Positions 1 to 12,360 of a stretch of DNA of 64,000 nucleotides are shown here, one piece after another. The stretch lies in contig JABAKD010000023.1 in NCBI GenBank assembly GCA_012845835.1, forward strand, positions 5,934,137 to 5,998,136, read 5' to 3'. Position numbers and translations under genes: made by a program. Positions within the stretch are counted from its first letter, which is position 1. Each line of letters starts with the position of its first letter. This DNA comes from Undaria pinnatifida. Lineage: Eukaryota > Sar > Phaeophyceae > Laminariales > Alariaceae. The notes beneath the pieces were generated by a model. The model was not told where the DNA came from. It worked only from the letters and a program-made list of their open reading frames with translations, and searched no databases.

Positions 1-1560
1 GGTAGACACCTGCAATACGGATACCAAGTAAGTGGCTGCGTACGGGATTCACCATAACCCGTGAGTGACATTTGTGTTTGGCGTTCGTCACGAAGATACG
101 CTTACGTTGCCAACCTGTTCTCAGCCTCTCACACGTCGGCTCGCAGCCCTACACAGAATTGAGTACAAAAGGTTTGATAACCTTAAATATATAGCATAGA
201 TCTCACATGCACTGAGTGTTGAACAATCCCCCGACTGTGGCCGTTTTTTCAGAAATCCTGTGACAATATACATTTCTACGCTACCAACCTTGAACGAAAT
301 GAACCCCTACAATACCCCCACCCCAGTCTAAGCCCGGGCGTTTGACGTCATTTAGCACACATTATGTATGAAATACCTCACTCGCTGAGTCAGCTGGGCA
401 ATCAGTGATATTACCTCTGCAAGGCTTGGTCGAATATCTATATGTTTATTGGAGTTTTGTGGCATTCATTGCGCAAGGTGAAGAATCAACACCATACGTA
501 AAGCAGGATCGCTCACCACTTCAGTGTACATAATGTCAAGCACCTACAAGGCAATATAATGAGATTCCCAAATCTTTTTCTCGAGGTTTTGTCACGCACA
601 AAATGACTGCGCACACAAGATGTCACAAGGATGTCGGAGATCACCTCAGCATTGGGTCTATGCAGGATACGCAGCTTAGCCTTCGCTGAACACATTTTCG
701 TCGATCCTAACTTGGTGCCCGAAACGTTTGCCGATACAATAAAACAGCTAGTAGTGCTCCCGCACCGCTATTTATGAGTGCCAGAGAGATCTAAGTCCTA
801 TGTCCACGTACGATGCACGATTTGCCGCATCCCCTCCACAGTCCTCAAACCCTCATCTTCATTCCGCTTACCCCACCTAAAGAATGGCATACGTACGCTA
901 CTTCGTCACTGAAGTGTCTTTGTTTCATTCAACCCTACAGTGTGCCCACATTTTCTGTAATGTCGTTTGCGGTGCATATAACACGTCTACACCAAGCACG
1001 CCCGAAAATTGGCCAAGCTCTCATCTTGTTAGGAACAAGTAACAAACTCCTTTGATCCAAGGTTCGCTCGTAAACACGTTGGATATCCTTGGTCTGAGAT
1101 GTACCGGGCATACTCGTAGCTCTAAAGTGTTCACAGTATCGTATCACCAGTCTGCATGGTACGATCCAACGGTGGCGTTAGACGCAAATTGTTAGGATCT
1201 TGAAGCATCGAAGATCCAAGGGTGACCCAGAACACACGTGCTACAGTTGTAAATAACGAAGTGGCAAGATCCAAGCGTGACGTATAGCATGCGTATCCTA
1301 GGAGCCAACGAAATTAAGAGGTTTCGGCGTGACATTGCACAGGTACGTTAGGGCTCTGCGACATCGCAAGATCTACGAACTGGCGCAGCATATTCGGGCT
1401 GAACCGTTTCCTAAATTGATTGATCGGGCTCCTTGACTCACCTCAACCTAATATGGCCGGAAAGCCATTCTTGTTTTGCGGGATGATGTGTTTGTAAACC
1501 ACAAGACCATGGAATCGGCTAATCGAGTCATTACACTTGGCGTTTCTCAAAATCGTTCTA
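1..1560. other. No gene seen; weak GATCCAAG direct repeats
   Basis: A motif like AGATCCAAGGGTGAC recurs near 1055, 1158, 1211 and 1268 at 50-60-bp spacing and decays beyond. ORFs of up to 80 codons appear to be chance. Confidence 0.35.
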
Positions 1561-1827
1561 TCTGGGTGAGGTTATAGGACTCAACGAGGTGCAGTATGCA
1601 GTAAGTATCTTAAGACAGAAAAGAGTGCACCTCTCCCGTGGCTTGTATGACCGCAAGGTCTACGAGGTGCGGTACGCGCATTGGCTTAGCGTCGAACGCG
1701 ACCCCGTAGGATTCCATGGCGACGGAAACCACAAATCTATCTTCTTAGCGTTCAACTGGCCGTACACGCCAAGAGTGACTAGCGACGCCAAGTGTCATGT
1801 GCCTTGTCGCTCTCGGGATATGATTTA

Positions 1828-2560
1828 TCACCGTAGGGATGAACAATCTTTGGCCGTGCAATTAGCTTGCCGCTGAAGTGGTCGTCGTCCAAGAAATGAG
1901 TGAGTGGTACTGGTGGGGTCGACCACTACATCTTCCTGTACCGCCAGCACCACTCCGTTCGTCGCCACGGTTAGAGTCACAGCAGTGTTTGCGGACGGGT
2001 GCGCAGTCACGCCCAACGAAGATGCTGTGTGTCGCAGAGCATGGCGGCTCGCCGAACAACACGTACTCGTCATAAAAAATTCCCAAGACCGTGTTCGGGT
2101 TACCAGCGCGTTCCATGCACCCCCGTTGCGGTCGTTAATGTGTCCAATGATCTGAGGTAGCGTAGCATACAGATCCAGAAGTTGTTGGAATAATATTATC
2201 CTGTACAGGACGGGATCTAAGAAAGGGTGGACGGGCACGGTAAGTGGGGGATCATAATCACTTCGCGATGGTGCCCTCTGCATCATAGTGCATGGTATTG
2301 TGGTGAGACCGTAGTCGAAGGCATTTTTGATGGCGTTGTGGTAATCGGATTGAAATTCACGTCGGCTAAGATTCAAATACCCGTTAAAGGAATCGACAGC
2401 TATGCTCGCACCACCCTCAAACGCACCCGTGCAACAGTAGAACGGCTCCAACTGTTTCTCGGCCCCATCGACTCTAAGCGTTACTTCGACACAATTTCAA
2501 AAGGTACACGTCGACAAGGCAATCCACGGTGTTGGTGTGTATGTAACAAAAACACGAAAT
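1828..2560 (-). pseudogene. Coding-like ORF, part of an unrecognised decayed gene
   Basis: A 207-codon frame ends at 1828 and starts near 2451. The frame has coding-like stretches further upstream (VEVTLRVDGAEKQLEPFYC, then FEGGASIAVDSFNGYLNL). I recognise no family. Length and composition suggest former coding sequence, but no splice structure is evident. It may belong with the fragments near 3.8-4.5 kb on the same strand. Confidence 0.25.
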
Positions 2561-2597
2561 AAATGCTGAAAGTTCAACAATGACGGCTTGTAGTCTG

Positions 2598-2878
2598 GAC
2601 ACGTGCTACGACAGGGGTATTAAGGTATACCACTTTTTTGGGTAAAATATTTTCTGATTGATCAGAAGTTTTCAACCTCTAAATCATGGGAATGACATTT
2701 ATTTGTTTGTTGACATGTTAGTTTGTTCGTGTACCTAGGCCATGGGTCTTGGTCGTGTCGGGTTTGTTTCTTTCAGCTTCTGAAGATCATTGTTTTTTTG
2801 TGTGTGGGATTAGGAGCTCCTCAAGCAGTGGAGAGCCTAAAAAATATGATAGTTGCGCCCCTATACCGTAGCGTGCGT
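2598..2878. mobile_element. Family A inverted-repeat MITE, copy 1 (reverse)
   Basis: Starts GACACGTGCTACGACAG and ends CTATACCGTAGCGTGC, a mismatched terminal inverted repeat. The interior carries the reverse complement of the GGCCTAGGTACAC motif found in the other copies, so it is inverted relative to the copy just downstream. Ends are decayed and no clear target duplication is seen. Confidence 0.55.
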
Positions 2879-3162
2879 AAACAACTACCGGTGGAACCCC
2901 CCCTCTTCTTGTGGTTCACTGCACGGCTGTGGCAGTATTTCTCTGCGAACGGGTTTGTCGTCAAAATGTGCTACATGAGAACACTCTTTGGATGAGGTAC
3001 AGCACCTGCCAAGTGAGATATAGTTCTCATTACCTGCACGGGAGGTTACGCCTTCCTCCACAACACGTGCTTCAGTAGTGCCTAGTGAGCACTACCGGTT
3101 TCGCGCTGAATAGGCAGCCTCATGAACATTTTAGTACACCCCTACCGTCGCGTGTGCCTCGT

Positions 3163-3421
3163 GACGCGTGCTACGATAGAGGTGCAACACGTGACTTCTG
3201 GGTTCCTGCCATTGGGAAATTAGTCAAGACTTCTCTCCCAAAAGCTGTTTCGAGAGAAAAAATTACTGCTACGGGATGAAAATGCCCATGGCCTAGGTAC
3301 ACAACAAAAATCACGCAAAAAATGGCATTTTCCGACAATTTTGGGTTAAGGAGCTCCGTCATCCAAAAATCATTCAGAAAACATTTCAGACGAAAAGTGA
3401 TACCTCTATCGTAGCACGTGC
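3163..3421. mobile_element. Family A inverted-repeat MITE, copy 2
   Basis: The terminal inverted repeat CGTGCTACGATAGAGGT opens it and is present inverted at the other end. The interior carries CCCATGGCCTAGGTACACAA and CTCTCCCAAAAG, shared with copies 4 and 5. About 259 bp, non-coding. Confidence 0.75.
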
Positions 3422-3543
3422 CTGATGTACTGTAGATCTTCGGCGAAGGAGCTCCTCCGTCAGACAGATTATGCTTAGATAAAACAATGCATTGGCTGTC
3501 GCACCACGAGTTTTATCGTGTCCCGGCACCGACGAAAGAGTCG

Positions 3544-3778
3544 TTCTACGATAGCCCCCTCAACTTTTCTTTAACGAAATCGCCGGTTTGGAAACCAGCT
3601 TCCGACCGTATCTCCTGAAATACGGTGTCCATTGACAACCCGACCGACGTCATCGTTCGAAAGTCCTTTCCAAACAAGTGTACGAATATATGTTTTTATA
3701 GCACCCTTCCTCGTGTCGAGCAGCCATGGAACGGTCGTTGAAGAAAATCGATGGTTTCGGGGGGGGGCTATCGTAGAA
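3544..3778. mobile_element. Family B inverted-repeat MITE, copy 1 (235 bp)
   Basis: Terminal inverted repeat TTCTACGATAGCCCCC against GGGGGGCTATCGTAGAA. The interior (TTTCTTTAACGAAATCGCC, ACGACGTCATCGTTCGA-like part) matches copy 2 at 25.9 kb. The two copies have identical length. Confidence 0.75.
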
Positions 3779-3849
3779 TCAGCCGAAATGAAATAATTGC
3801 TCCGTAATGGGAGACTATCCAGTCGGGTTTGGCATGAGTATTCAATGCC

Positions 3850-4508
3850 CCACCAACCTTAGCGAAAGTCAAGCGTTTCGGGCCGCCGCGGTATACGCAC
3901 TCAATGGGCAGCTCTTACCGACGGTAGAGTATCCCCGCCCGTCTGTTAGTACTAGCTACAAAGTCCCTTTGGTTATGCTCAACTGGTAAAAAAAATCGAA
4001 ACCCGACCGCGTATTCACACGCACCATGGCTTGTATGACGCCCTGTCACTGCTAGGGTCGGTGACCCATAGGTCGAGGTTGTCATTCGATTCCAACTGGA
4101 GCCTGATCCTAAACTCGTTGTTGCACCCCTCGTTGACGATATCCACGTTGAATTAAAAGTCCACCTCTGCACCGTCGGGTGCTTTGAACAGACCAAAGAA
4201 ACGGACTGCCTCGCTGTAGCCGATGGGGATGTCGTCAATGCCAGCCGAACAGTTTACCCATCGATGTGTCTATCACGCCTTGACCGGGCTCAAAATCGGT
4301 CGTCGCTGCTTCGTTGTTGAGGTAAGAGGTACAGCGCGGCGAAGGCTGAAGACGTCGTGTTGGCGTATTCCGCCAAGTTTTCTGACACCGCAATTGCACG
4401 TATATCGGCTCTGTCGGCGACGCCAAACTTGTAACACACTCTTGTTAACGAACCGCGGCCTTCAGCCGTGAGATCTAGAGTCATGAGGTGAGGGAAACAC
4501 GCATACAT
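3850..4508 (-). pseudogene. Decayed unrecognised gene with stops and frame changes
   Basis: Consecutive minus-strand segments look like real protein but sit in shifting frames with stops between them: LDLTAEGRGSLTRVCYKFGV; then GIDDIPIGYSEAVRFFGLF; a TAA; NEFRIRLQLESNDNLDLWV; then SGFDFFYQLSITKGTL; then LVLTDGRGYSTVGKSC after a TAG. Either a gene inactivated by point stops and indels, or a cluster of short exons. Family not recognised. Confidence 0.35.
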
Positions 4509-4759
4509 AGTCTACCGTCGATGCAGGCCTAACGTATATTTACTGACCTCTAGCGGTTCGCCGGAGGACGGATAAACGCTTATCAGAGTCTCAGGGAATC
4601 GGGTGCACAGGTGACAGGTTTGGCGTCTCTCCGATAGGAAAGGATGGATGGTAAGTGTTTTCTTATCTCCAGAACCGAAGGGCTGTGGTCTAGAGAAGTG
4701 TGAGGGGCTTGGTAGGTGTTCAGGTTGGGTGTTAAAGCGTACCACGAAAAACACCAAAA

Positions 4760-5330
4760 GAAGGCCACATCAAACGCGCCCCGCTGTTATCATAAACGCC
4801 TGTACACTGTGCTCGTGAATCTTGTAACTGTCACGGACGATTGATAGCATCCCCCTTAGCATATTGCGAGTGAAAAGAGCACTATGCTATAACAATGTTA
4901 ACTATAACCAAGAGTGAAGAGACGCAACGCATATTTACAGAAGAAATGGTTTCAGGGATACACTGACAAACCGAGATCGCAGGGGCCATCAGAGGGAAAT
5001 CTCTCATTAAAACCCTCACCCTGATTTCTCACTGCGTATTTAACTGCCTGACCACTATTCTATGGCTGTCGTCCCTCTACACTTGTTCAGCGATGAATAA
5101 GTGCAGTGGCTCCTAATGACTAAGCATATAAATCGAATAACGTTACGTTGTCCAAACAATCCAACATGAATCAAGAACAAATCAATACATATCGACCCAC
5201 TCCCTGGTACGGAATGTAAACTCCCACATACATACAACCAAGGACAACACCATATGACGCGCTGTTGCCTCCAAATCTAACCAGTTAACACAAAAGTTTC
5301 ATGCCCACCGCCGTTTAGTGACACAATACA
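4760..5330. other. No feature seen
   Basis: A/T-leaning sequence without a convincing ORF, tandem repeat or inverted repeat. Confidence 0.4.
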
Positions 5331-5389
5331 AATCAAATGGAAGAATCAAATGAATCAGACGATATGCTTATCGTAACTAAATTATATAT

Positions 5390-5760
5390 TGCTAAAACAC
5401 AAAGAACAGCCCACGCGGCACAAAAAATATACATACTTAAACAAAAGCAAACAGCGAACACGGGTATTTTGAACGGGAACAGTAAAAACATGAACAAACA
5501 AACAAACAAACAAGACAAAAGGAATGGCTAACGCAGCAATCGAAAAAAACGAAACGAAACAACATAAGAAAGCAGCCAACAAGACGTTCGAACCGAAAAT
5601 TAGGAAACAAACAAAAACAGCCAACACGCCAAAAATAAGTTGCAAGACAAAACCAAGCAAACCAGTGAACGCGGCAATCGAGACAAAATATAATATGATC
5701 AAAACCCAAAGCGGCCAACGCGGCAATTACAATACACAATAAAAACACTACAAAAACAAA
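5390..5760. repeat. A-rich degenerate minisatellite (about 48 bp)
   Basis: A unit built on a GCCAACxCGGCAA-like core recurs near 5568, 5617, 5663 and 5713, separated by AAACAAA runs. This purine-rich composition produces the long Phe/Leu/Cys-rich minus-strand ORFs here, which I do not regard as genes. Confidence 0.5.
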
Positions 5761-6434
5761 ATAACATCCTTCTTGGCTTTTCTGACGGGCCGGAAGGAAA
5801 TAGGCAAAGGTATAACAAACAAAATAGCGATCGTTGCTGTGTGACGGACTGGACGGGACTGGACGGAAAGAAGAATAGACAGGAAAAAACAGCTAAGACG
5901 GCTATCGAACTGGACATTGCAAACCAACAAAACCAGCAAAGAACACACATGACTTTCACCTAACCCGGAACACCTTCATGAAAATATCAACCGGAAATCT
6001 AGGAAATAGAAACTTCTGACAGGCAAAACAAGACAGGCCAAGAAGACACATTGCTATGACAAAACAAATGTTTACCTCGCACACAATAATAACTTCTTAC
6101 ATACAGAAACTCACACACAACAGTCACCCCGTTATCGCCGAAAAACATCCTAACTTTTTTCGACCCTACTATCCCACCCCAAAGCGAGCAGCTGCCACCA
6201 ACTGGATGCACCATTCTTCACCTGACAACTTCTCAACAGGACCCCTCGTCAAAGTGCAACTGAACAATAAATTCGAGAAGCAGAAGCAGGGTAAGGAACT
6301 CTTGGCCTTGTCGTCGGACCCAGTTATCGTCGCTCTATCGCAGTCGCCAGTAGCCGGTGTTGTAGTCCGGCACGTGACTCTTGCAGTCTGGACGAGTAGC
6401 CCAAGCCCTTTCACATGGCCCAGAGACCTATTTC

Positions 6435-6830
6435 GCGGATAGAGACGAGGCATCGCGACGAGAAAGAGGCGCGTCGAGAGATGGCGAGTAAATATCACGA
6501 GGAGAGATAGCAAGGGAGCGGAACGGCGGGAGATAGCGAGAGAGTGGCACGGCGATAGCAAGGGAAAACAGAAGCGCGGCGATAGATAGCGAGTGAGCGG
6601 GGCACGGGCAAGCGTGCGGAGCGACGGATCAAGGCACGGGCAAGGGCTCACAGCGAAGGAATGGCGCAACGGCGCACGGGCAAGGGTTTGGAGCAAAGGT
6701 GCGGCGTGCGGGCAAAGCCTCGGCGCGTGGAAACAGCGCACGGGCAGGGGTTCGGAACGAGAGAGTGCACACAAGCTAGGTCTCGAAGCGAGTGAACGGC
6801 GCGCGGCGAAAGGAAGGGCGTCCTGCAAAG
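6435..6830. repeat. Purine-rich degenerate repeat block
   Basis: Repeats of GCGCACGGGCAAGGG-like and GGCGATAGCGAG-like words at roughly 40-bp spacing. The strand bias opens long frames on both strands (219 codons minus, 184 codons plus) that are low-complexity and Arg/Ser/Ala-rich. Confidence 0.5.
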
Positions 6831-7239
6831 TTTGTTCTAGATGGGAGCCCTTCCATCACCTTCGATCAAAAAATGTAGGCTTGGTACCCCTCGCGTGGTG
6901 TCGGGTGAATCCGTGCCGTGGCAGGCTTCCGACGAAGGCGGCACCTACCCCCCTCCACGATTTGAAAACTAATGGAAAGAAAGGAACAGAGGAACAGTTA
7001 TGGGCACGCATGCTGAACGGGACTGCGGTAAAAATGATGGACCCGTGCAGCCGAATACGGGGCGTCCGTAAACATCACAACGGTCGGTTGCACGGGTGTA
7101 TGGGTGTGACGAGTCGTTTCCCACGGTTGTGTGTGCGGATCCCATAAGGAAAGACATCGCCGTTCAACAGGTCAACATAATGACCACGTTTCCACACCAC
7201 AGAAAAGTGTCCTACGAACAGAGAAACTAATATAAATGT

Positions 7240-7700
7240 ACTGGTACGCAGACAGGCACTTCTGTAACGGAGTGTTCGTCCCGTGGAAATGGGCAGACCT
7301 ACAGGAGCCGGGTTGCCGTCTCCTTCAGAGTTTGGGACAGTAACAAAGGCCGCAACAACAGGTGCGGATCCATCTCTGAAAGGTGCTTGACGCCTCTCGT
7401 TAAACAAACACAAAATGTCGAACAAAATCAATACAAGCACGAACGAACAAAGCGAACAAAAACAGGTGCACGCCCTATGACTAGGCACAGACCTAGAGAT
7501 ACCTGGTTATAATCTTGCCAAGCATGGGAGACAGCAACAGCGATCCCCATAGGTACGGACCCAACCAAATATCGGCCAATACCCTGTATACGAGATAACA
7601 CAGGTGCAATTCCCGTGGCAAGGTACAGATATACAGGGGCCAGGTTTTCGTCTTCCCTTAGAATAGGAAACGACGACGTCTGTCCTTATAGATACAGACC
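7240..7700. repeat. Diverged tandem duplication (about 320 bp apart)
   Basis: A block reading CAGACCTACAGGAGCCGGGTT near 7285 recurs as CAGATATACAGGGGCCAGGTT near 7625, with similar flanks. No ORF here looks functional. Confidence 0.4.
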
Positions 7701-7814
7701 CGACCAAATATAGGCGTATACCCCGTCTCTCCGAGAAAAGTAACAAATAATTAAACGGGTACCAAACGGAATAAACGAAAACAACTAACGCATGGACCAT
7801 GGTCAACACGGCGA

Positions 7815-8010
7815 GATTCAGTGAAGCTGAAACTATGTGAGGGTATTTAGTGTAACGTAAGCTTCACCATCGGGTGGAGGTTACCGCGAAAAGAAGTCCG
7901 CTTAAAAACGTGCGTGGTTTGGAGCTTCCGTGTGAGAGGCAACACTCATTTTTTCAAAGTTCGGACATAATTCACTCACGGAACCGAAGGTTCTTCTGAG
8001 AGAACATCCT
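7815..8010. repeat. Interspersed repeat, copy 1 of 2
   Basis: Carries GTGGTTTGGAGCTTCCGTGT and CTTCTGAGAGAA in the same order as the block near 12.17-12.36 kb, in direct orientation. Nature unknown; non-coding. Confidence 0.5.
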
Positions 8011-9240
8011 TTTTTGGAGTCGAGTTTCGTTATTCCAATTCCTTTCTTGGATTAGAAAGGCGCACTCGCATCACCGTAGGCGTGTTGTTCTCTTAGATTC
8101 AGCCCCGTCGCCTCTTCCCCCTTGTCCTTCAGCGGGTAAACCGGCGTGGTAGAGGCGGAAAAACAAATATGAGAGCAAAAAGCCGTCTCCTTCTTATGTG
8201 CAGTGTGTAGAGGACAGATTGTCGTAGGGGAGGCGGCGAGATATGTCCTTCAAAAAAGGGACCTAGATGAATGAGACGTCATGGCGACCACGAACGTGTG
8301 AATCGTCTTTGTGTTGACGACATCGCCTAGCGCAAATAAATGTGTACAATAAGCAGTTCTAGAAGCATCGGGAGTAACGCCGGTTGCCGCAAAATAGTAC
8401 GATATGAGAACAGAGGGTTTGACAAGGCAAACGATATATTACAATTTTTTCCGCCTTATTCATATCATCCCTGTATTATCCTCGCACTATTGTCGTGCTC
8501 CTTCCCAGTAGTAGTAACTTAGGTCTGGGGTCACATAGCGGGGCACTTCTTGTCTTTGCCGTACGCGCCTTCGTTTCTATCGGGAGAAAGATTCAGTGTG
8601 TTTCTTCCCTCGTCGACTCTCGTCAAATACACGCAATGCTATAGACACTATAAGCAGTGATCCGTTGTTAGCATTTTTGCAGATACAAATTGAAAATCTC
8701 ACCACGGGAGACATCGAACTCAAGGACCAACGCCAGTAATGTTAGAGAGTAACCATTAGACCACCGGGGCGACCGTTTAGACTTTATAGCACCATGATAT
8801 CGCGTTATTGATTACTCTGATTTTTCTCACACGGCAAGGGAGAACCAAGATTTCTCTTTGCATTCGTTCCGATCAGGGCGATCGGTTTCACGAGCGTGTG
8901 CAGGGGAAGATGTATCACATATGTTGCAGAGAGCGGTTTGGAAGAGCCAAAAACGGCTTAGAGGTACATGAGGCTAGCTGAAGCGCTTTCATCAGGGACA
9001 ACGGTACACACTAAGGTCCCAAGAATTAGGGATGAGCAATATAGGCACATCAACGAGTTTCCGCTAAAGGGACAGATCAAGTCGTGGGCAGCGTTCGGAA
9101 ATGCGCAGAGAGTGGAATAATATGAGAATCGGTAGGACAGGGAGGAAATAATGAAGAATGGGATGTACGGCCCTCGTTCGTACAGAGAGGGACACGTAAC
9201 AGGGATCAATCTATGGAAGCCAAGGACCGCAAAGTAAGGG
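8011..9240. other. Intergenic stretch, no gene seen
   Basis: Apart from the tRNA-like module near 8.7 kb, I see only short ORFs without coding character. A 177-codon minus-strand ORF at 8958-9491 is antisense to the possible exon at 9276 and has a Ser/Leu/Pro-rich composition. Confidence 0.35.
8660..8776 (-). repeat. tRNA-derived (SINE-like) module S1, minus strand
   Basis: On the minus strand it reads GGTCGCCCCGGTGGTCTAAT, an A-box-like TGGTCTAATGG, then GCGTTGGTCCTTGAGTTCGA, a weak B box. The same head occurs at 21.63, 27.51 and 35.55 kb. It does not fold into a complete tRNA, so I read it as a tRNA-derived repeat. Confidence 0.5.
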
Positions 9241-9275
9241 AAGGGTGGTAGCACCGACGGCGGGAAGTTTTTCAG

Positions 9276-9432
9276 CCCTTTCATCTCATGCAATCTTGAA
9301 TGAAGAACTGTTGACGAGATACAAGCACATCCTCGAGGGCGGAGGTAGACAACAGCTGAAACCAATAATATATTCCCGAGTGGAAGAACGCCTCTTCCAG
9401 GAGCCGTCTGTGGGTTTTCAAGATTCACTCGT
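9276..9432 (+). CDS. Possible isolated exon, unknown protein
   Basis: A coding-like stretch (HAILNEELLTRYKHILEGGG, then KPIIYSRVEERLFQEPSV) lies between a good acceptor (AGTTTTTCAG|CC) and donor (CTCGTG|GTAAGC). No neighbouring exon could be joined, so this may be the remnant of a gene. Family not recognised. Confidence 0.3.
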
Positions 9433-10242
9433 GGTAAGCTCTGCTTCTTCTTCGCACGAAGTAAGAATAAGATAAAGAGTTGAGACTCCACCCACCCACT
9501 CCACGAGCATACATAATTCAGCAGTATTTATGTATTTTGCGTAATCCAGAGAAGGAACGCTCTCAGAAGCTCGATAAGAACAAGGATACAGAGATAGATA
9601 CTTCTTCCTTACCGCCGTCGAAAATAACACAGAATAGTAGGTGATATACCAGATAGTCACACGACGACTCTGGCTGTTTTCGCCGACGGGGTGGAAGCAC
9701 CTTCGTGGAGGTATTCCTTCCCTATCATCCCATACTATCTGAAAAGAAGAACTGTCGACAACATACAACCGTAAAATATTTTGCTAGTTTGTCGAAAACG
9801 CGTCGTGATATTTTCAGTTGCATTTTGTGTTTAAGCATATTACACGCGATAAAGTCTCGGGGCATTTTGTGTCAATTCGACGAGTCTGAACGTTACTATT
9901 CATTTGTCGTCTTCCCCACGACCCACGACATACAACCGTAGTAGGTATGGTCTACTATAATACCTGGTACGATCTTATACGCATCATGCGATACCGACAT
10001 ACACGGTGTTTGCACCCCATCTAGGAGCACATCACACGTACGTCGTGTGCTGTCGGTGTGTGCTTTCAATTTTGTGCATTCCTGACGAAGGTAGCAGTTT
10101 GACCTCTTCGCCAGAGTAATAAAATTTTACATCTGCTAGATACCGGTTATTCAAGGTCTGTGTTCTCGCGCGTCTGCGAAAAAGAACAGGGTAAAACAGA
10201 AAAGTATACCAAATCTTCGAAATATTTGTTCCAGATCCATGA

Positions 10243-11047
10243 GGGCCCAGATTAACGAAGAGAGCGGAAAATCGTAATTCGATTTTTCATTTATTTCATG
10301 AAACAAATATACAAAAAATCAGCTCTGCTTCTTATCGAAGAATGGCGTAGTGTGTTCTAGAAAATATAAATTCTAAAAACGCAAAATAGTCAACGAAAAC
10401 CCGTGGGCAACGACAGAGGCGACAGATGGCTCGCGTCCTCCCCGGAGCGCCGCGGCTAGCGGCAGATTGTTTTGGCTGGCAGCGGCTTAGAGGCTATGGC
10501 TCTAGGCGTCTCTTGGCTGGGCTGGCGCCACCCCACCGCCCGACACGAGCAGCAGCGACGGGGATATAGCGGTCGGACTTACGAGCAAAATCGTCATGTG
10601 GTAGTTGGTTGTGTAACGTTCGAGGTGCAGGGCGACAAAAAGCTGGTTTGCGGCGGTCTCGATTGTTGTCGAAGCGTCGCAGGCGGTCTACGCTGTGCTA
10701 AGGCCCTTCGGGGGCCACGCTGCGGCTGCTCCAGTGCTCCTAACTCTCGCAATGGTGGCTTCATCCCTCTCGATCAGCGGACGACATGGCACCAATTCGC
10801 GTGGCCGACTTCTGTTACATAGAACAAGCCATGTCTAAGTAGACAAGCTCCCTAAATTGAATTCGATTTTCGACTAAATTCGACCGAGAAACTCTTTTTC
10901 TACTTCTTTCTTGAATTTGATTTTTCGTAATAATTCTGAGAATGCCTGCTTGGTGATTCATTTTTTTGCCAATCAGATGCAAGTTGACCTCAATTCTAAA
11001 TCAAAATTGGAAATTCGATTTGGCAAGTTCCTCGTTAGTTCGGGCCC
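10243..11047. mobile_element. PIF/Harbinger-like MITE, copy 1 (805 bp)
   Basis: Begins GGGCCCAGATTAACGAAGAG and ends TTCCTCGTTAGTTCGGGCCC, an imperfect terminal inverted repeat. It is flanked by TGA on both sides, a 3-bp target duplication. GGGCCC-type ends with 3-bp duplications are typical of PIF/Harbinger. A 116-codon ORF inside aligns in frame with one in the 58-kb copy, but it is not a recognisable transposase. Confidence 0.8.
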
Positions 11048-11139
11048 TGATACTAGTCATGTTCTGGATCCCGTGGTTAAATGCCGAAAATGTAACGACG
11101 GCCAACTTTGACTTGTACAACCATGACGATAACTTTTGT

Positions 11140-11640
11140 TTCGACCGCAGGCATGTGTCATGCTTTATGTTGCTTTCATTGATGATGGCTCCCGTAAAAC
11201 AAACACTAACCAACCGCAGGGGAACCTCGACACAGGAAAATTATTGCTTGTCCGTGTGTCGTAAGAAATGAGCAGACAGACTCCAGAGCCGTCCGACAAA
11301 ACACAGCACCCTAGCCCGACCGATGACGGCGATGTTTTCCCGGAAAAATGTTTGGGATACATTAAACTCAACATATTCAGGTCATCACGGATAGTCAATC
11401 GCAGGCGTGTATCATGCTTGTGTTGCATTCATTGATGATAGCTCGCGTACAGCCAGCTCTCACCAAAAGCAGTGGTTCCTTGACACGGGATTGACAATAC
11501 CTGCCTGTGTATCGTAAGATTCAACAGCAGCAGGCAGACTCCAGAGCTGTCCGATGAAACACAGCACCCTATTTTTGACCAATGGCGCCGATGCTTCTAC
11601 GGGGATAAAATGTTTGGTATACATTGAGATCAGTTCATTT
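11140..11640. repeat. 258-bp tandem duplication
   Basis: Two direct units share CGCAGGCxTGTxTCATGCTT, ATTGATGATxGCTC and GACTCCAGAGC; the last motif is at 11281 and 11539. A partial third start follows near 11645. No coding sense. Confidence 0.6.
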
Positions 11641-11937
11641 CTACAGGCAGACTCTACAGAGTGCGTAGTGAAATACCCTGCCTCTTTCTTTCGATTCTAT
11701 CGTCGACCCGTGTTACATCGTTACCCCTAGCTTGCAATACCTGTGCAAGATGCTTACCTCTCCCCGGGTCAGCGGCGTTCAGAGTGTTTCGTGCGTTAAC
11801 TACTACGCTTTGCGCTCCACCTTGTTCTCGAACCTCATGCCACATACATGTGTGCACGAGAAAACCGCGGCTTGGGTCTTGTTTGCACGCACCATTGTCA
11901 TTTTTTACGCCGCCGTAACAATAGTACCTTTGACACC

Positions 11938-12074
11938 CCAAATATCACGAAGAAGTGTTGATCCGTCAATGTATACGAAGACTTCGAATGAATGCTGGTT
12001 TTTGTCTGTTGAGCTCATGGACGGACGTCCGTCGAGGAGAAAGAGTGCCTTCATAGCAAATTTGTTGATATAGA
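11938..12074 (-). CDS. Possible isolated exon, unknown protein
   Basis: The minus strand reads YINKFAMKALFLLDGRPS and then HSFEVFVYIDGSTLLRDIWG, between acceptor GATGCAG|TC and donor GTCAAAG|GTACTA. It is short and without a partner exon, so it could be chance. Family not recognised. Confidence 0.25.
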
Positions 12075-12164
12075 CTGCATCAAAAGCCCACACAGAGGAC
12101 ACACGTCACAGAGCACAGAAAAGGACCCGACGCCCAAGGGCCAAACTCAACTCAACACAGATAA

Positions 12165-12360
12165 ATTCAACGAAGCTGAAAGTTTGTGAGGCTGCTTCCC
12201 AAGTTGCACGATGGGGACGATTTTTGGGCCAAATGGACTCGGCTTCCAAACGGGCGTGGTTTGGAGCTTCCGTGTGTGAGGCGACGCTCACTCACTTGTG
12301 GAATATTGAACCAGAAAGCTCTCACGGAACCTAAAGCAAAATCTCTTCTGAGAGAATGGA
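12165..12360. repeat. Interspersed repeat, copy 2 of 2
   Basis: Matches the block near 7.8-8.0 kb from GAAGCTGAAA through TTGGAGCTTCCGTGT to CTTCTGAGAGAA. A 140-codon plus-strand ORF overlaps it and is probably fortuitous. Confidence 0.5.

Noticed and set aside
6169-6828. 219-codon minus-strand ORF
   Set aside because: It lies over purine-rich repeats that keep several frames open on both strands; composition is Ser/Arg/Leu/Pro-rich with no domain.
6593-7147. 184-codon plus-strand ORF
   Set aside because: Overlaps the same repeat block and is antisense to the 219-codon ORF; low-complexity N-terminal half and no family.
9418-9768. 116-codon minus-strand ORF
   Set aside because: Partly antisense to the possible exon at 9276, no domain and no splice signals.
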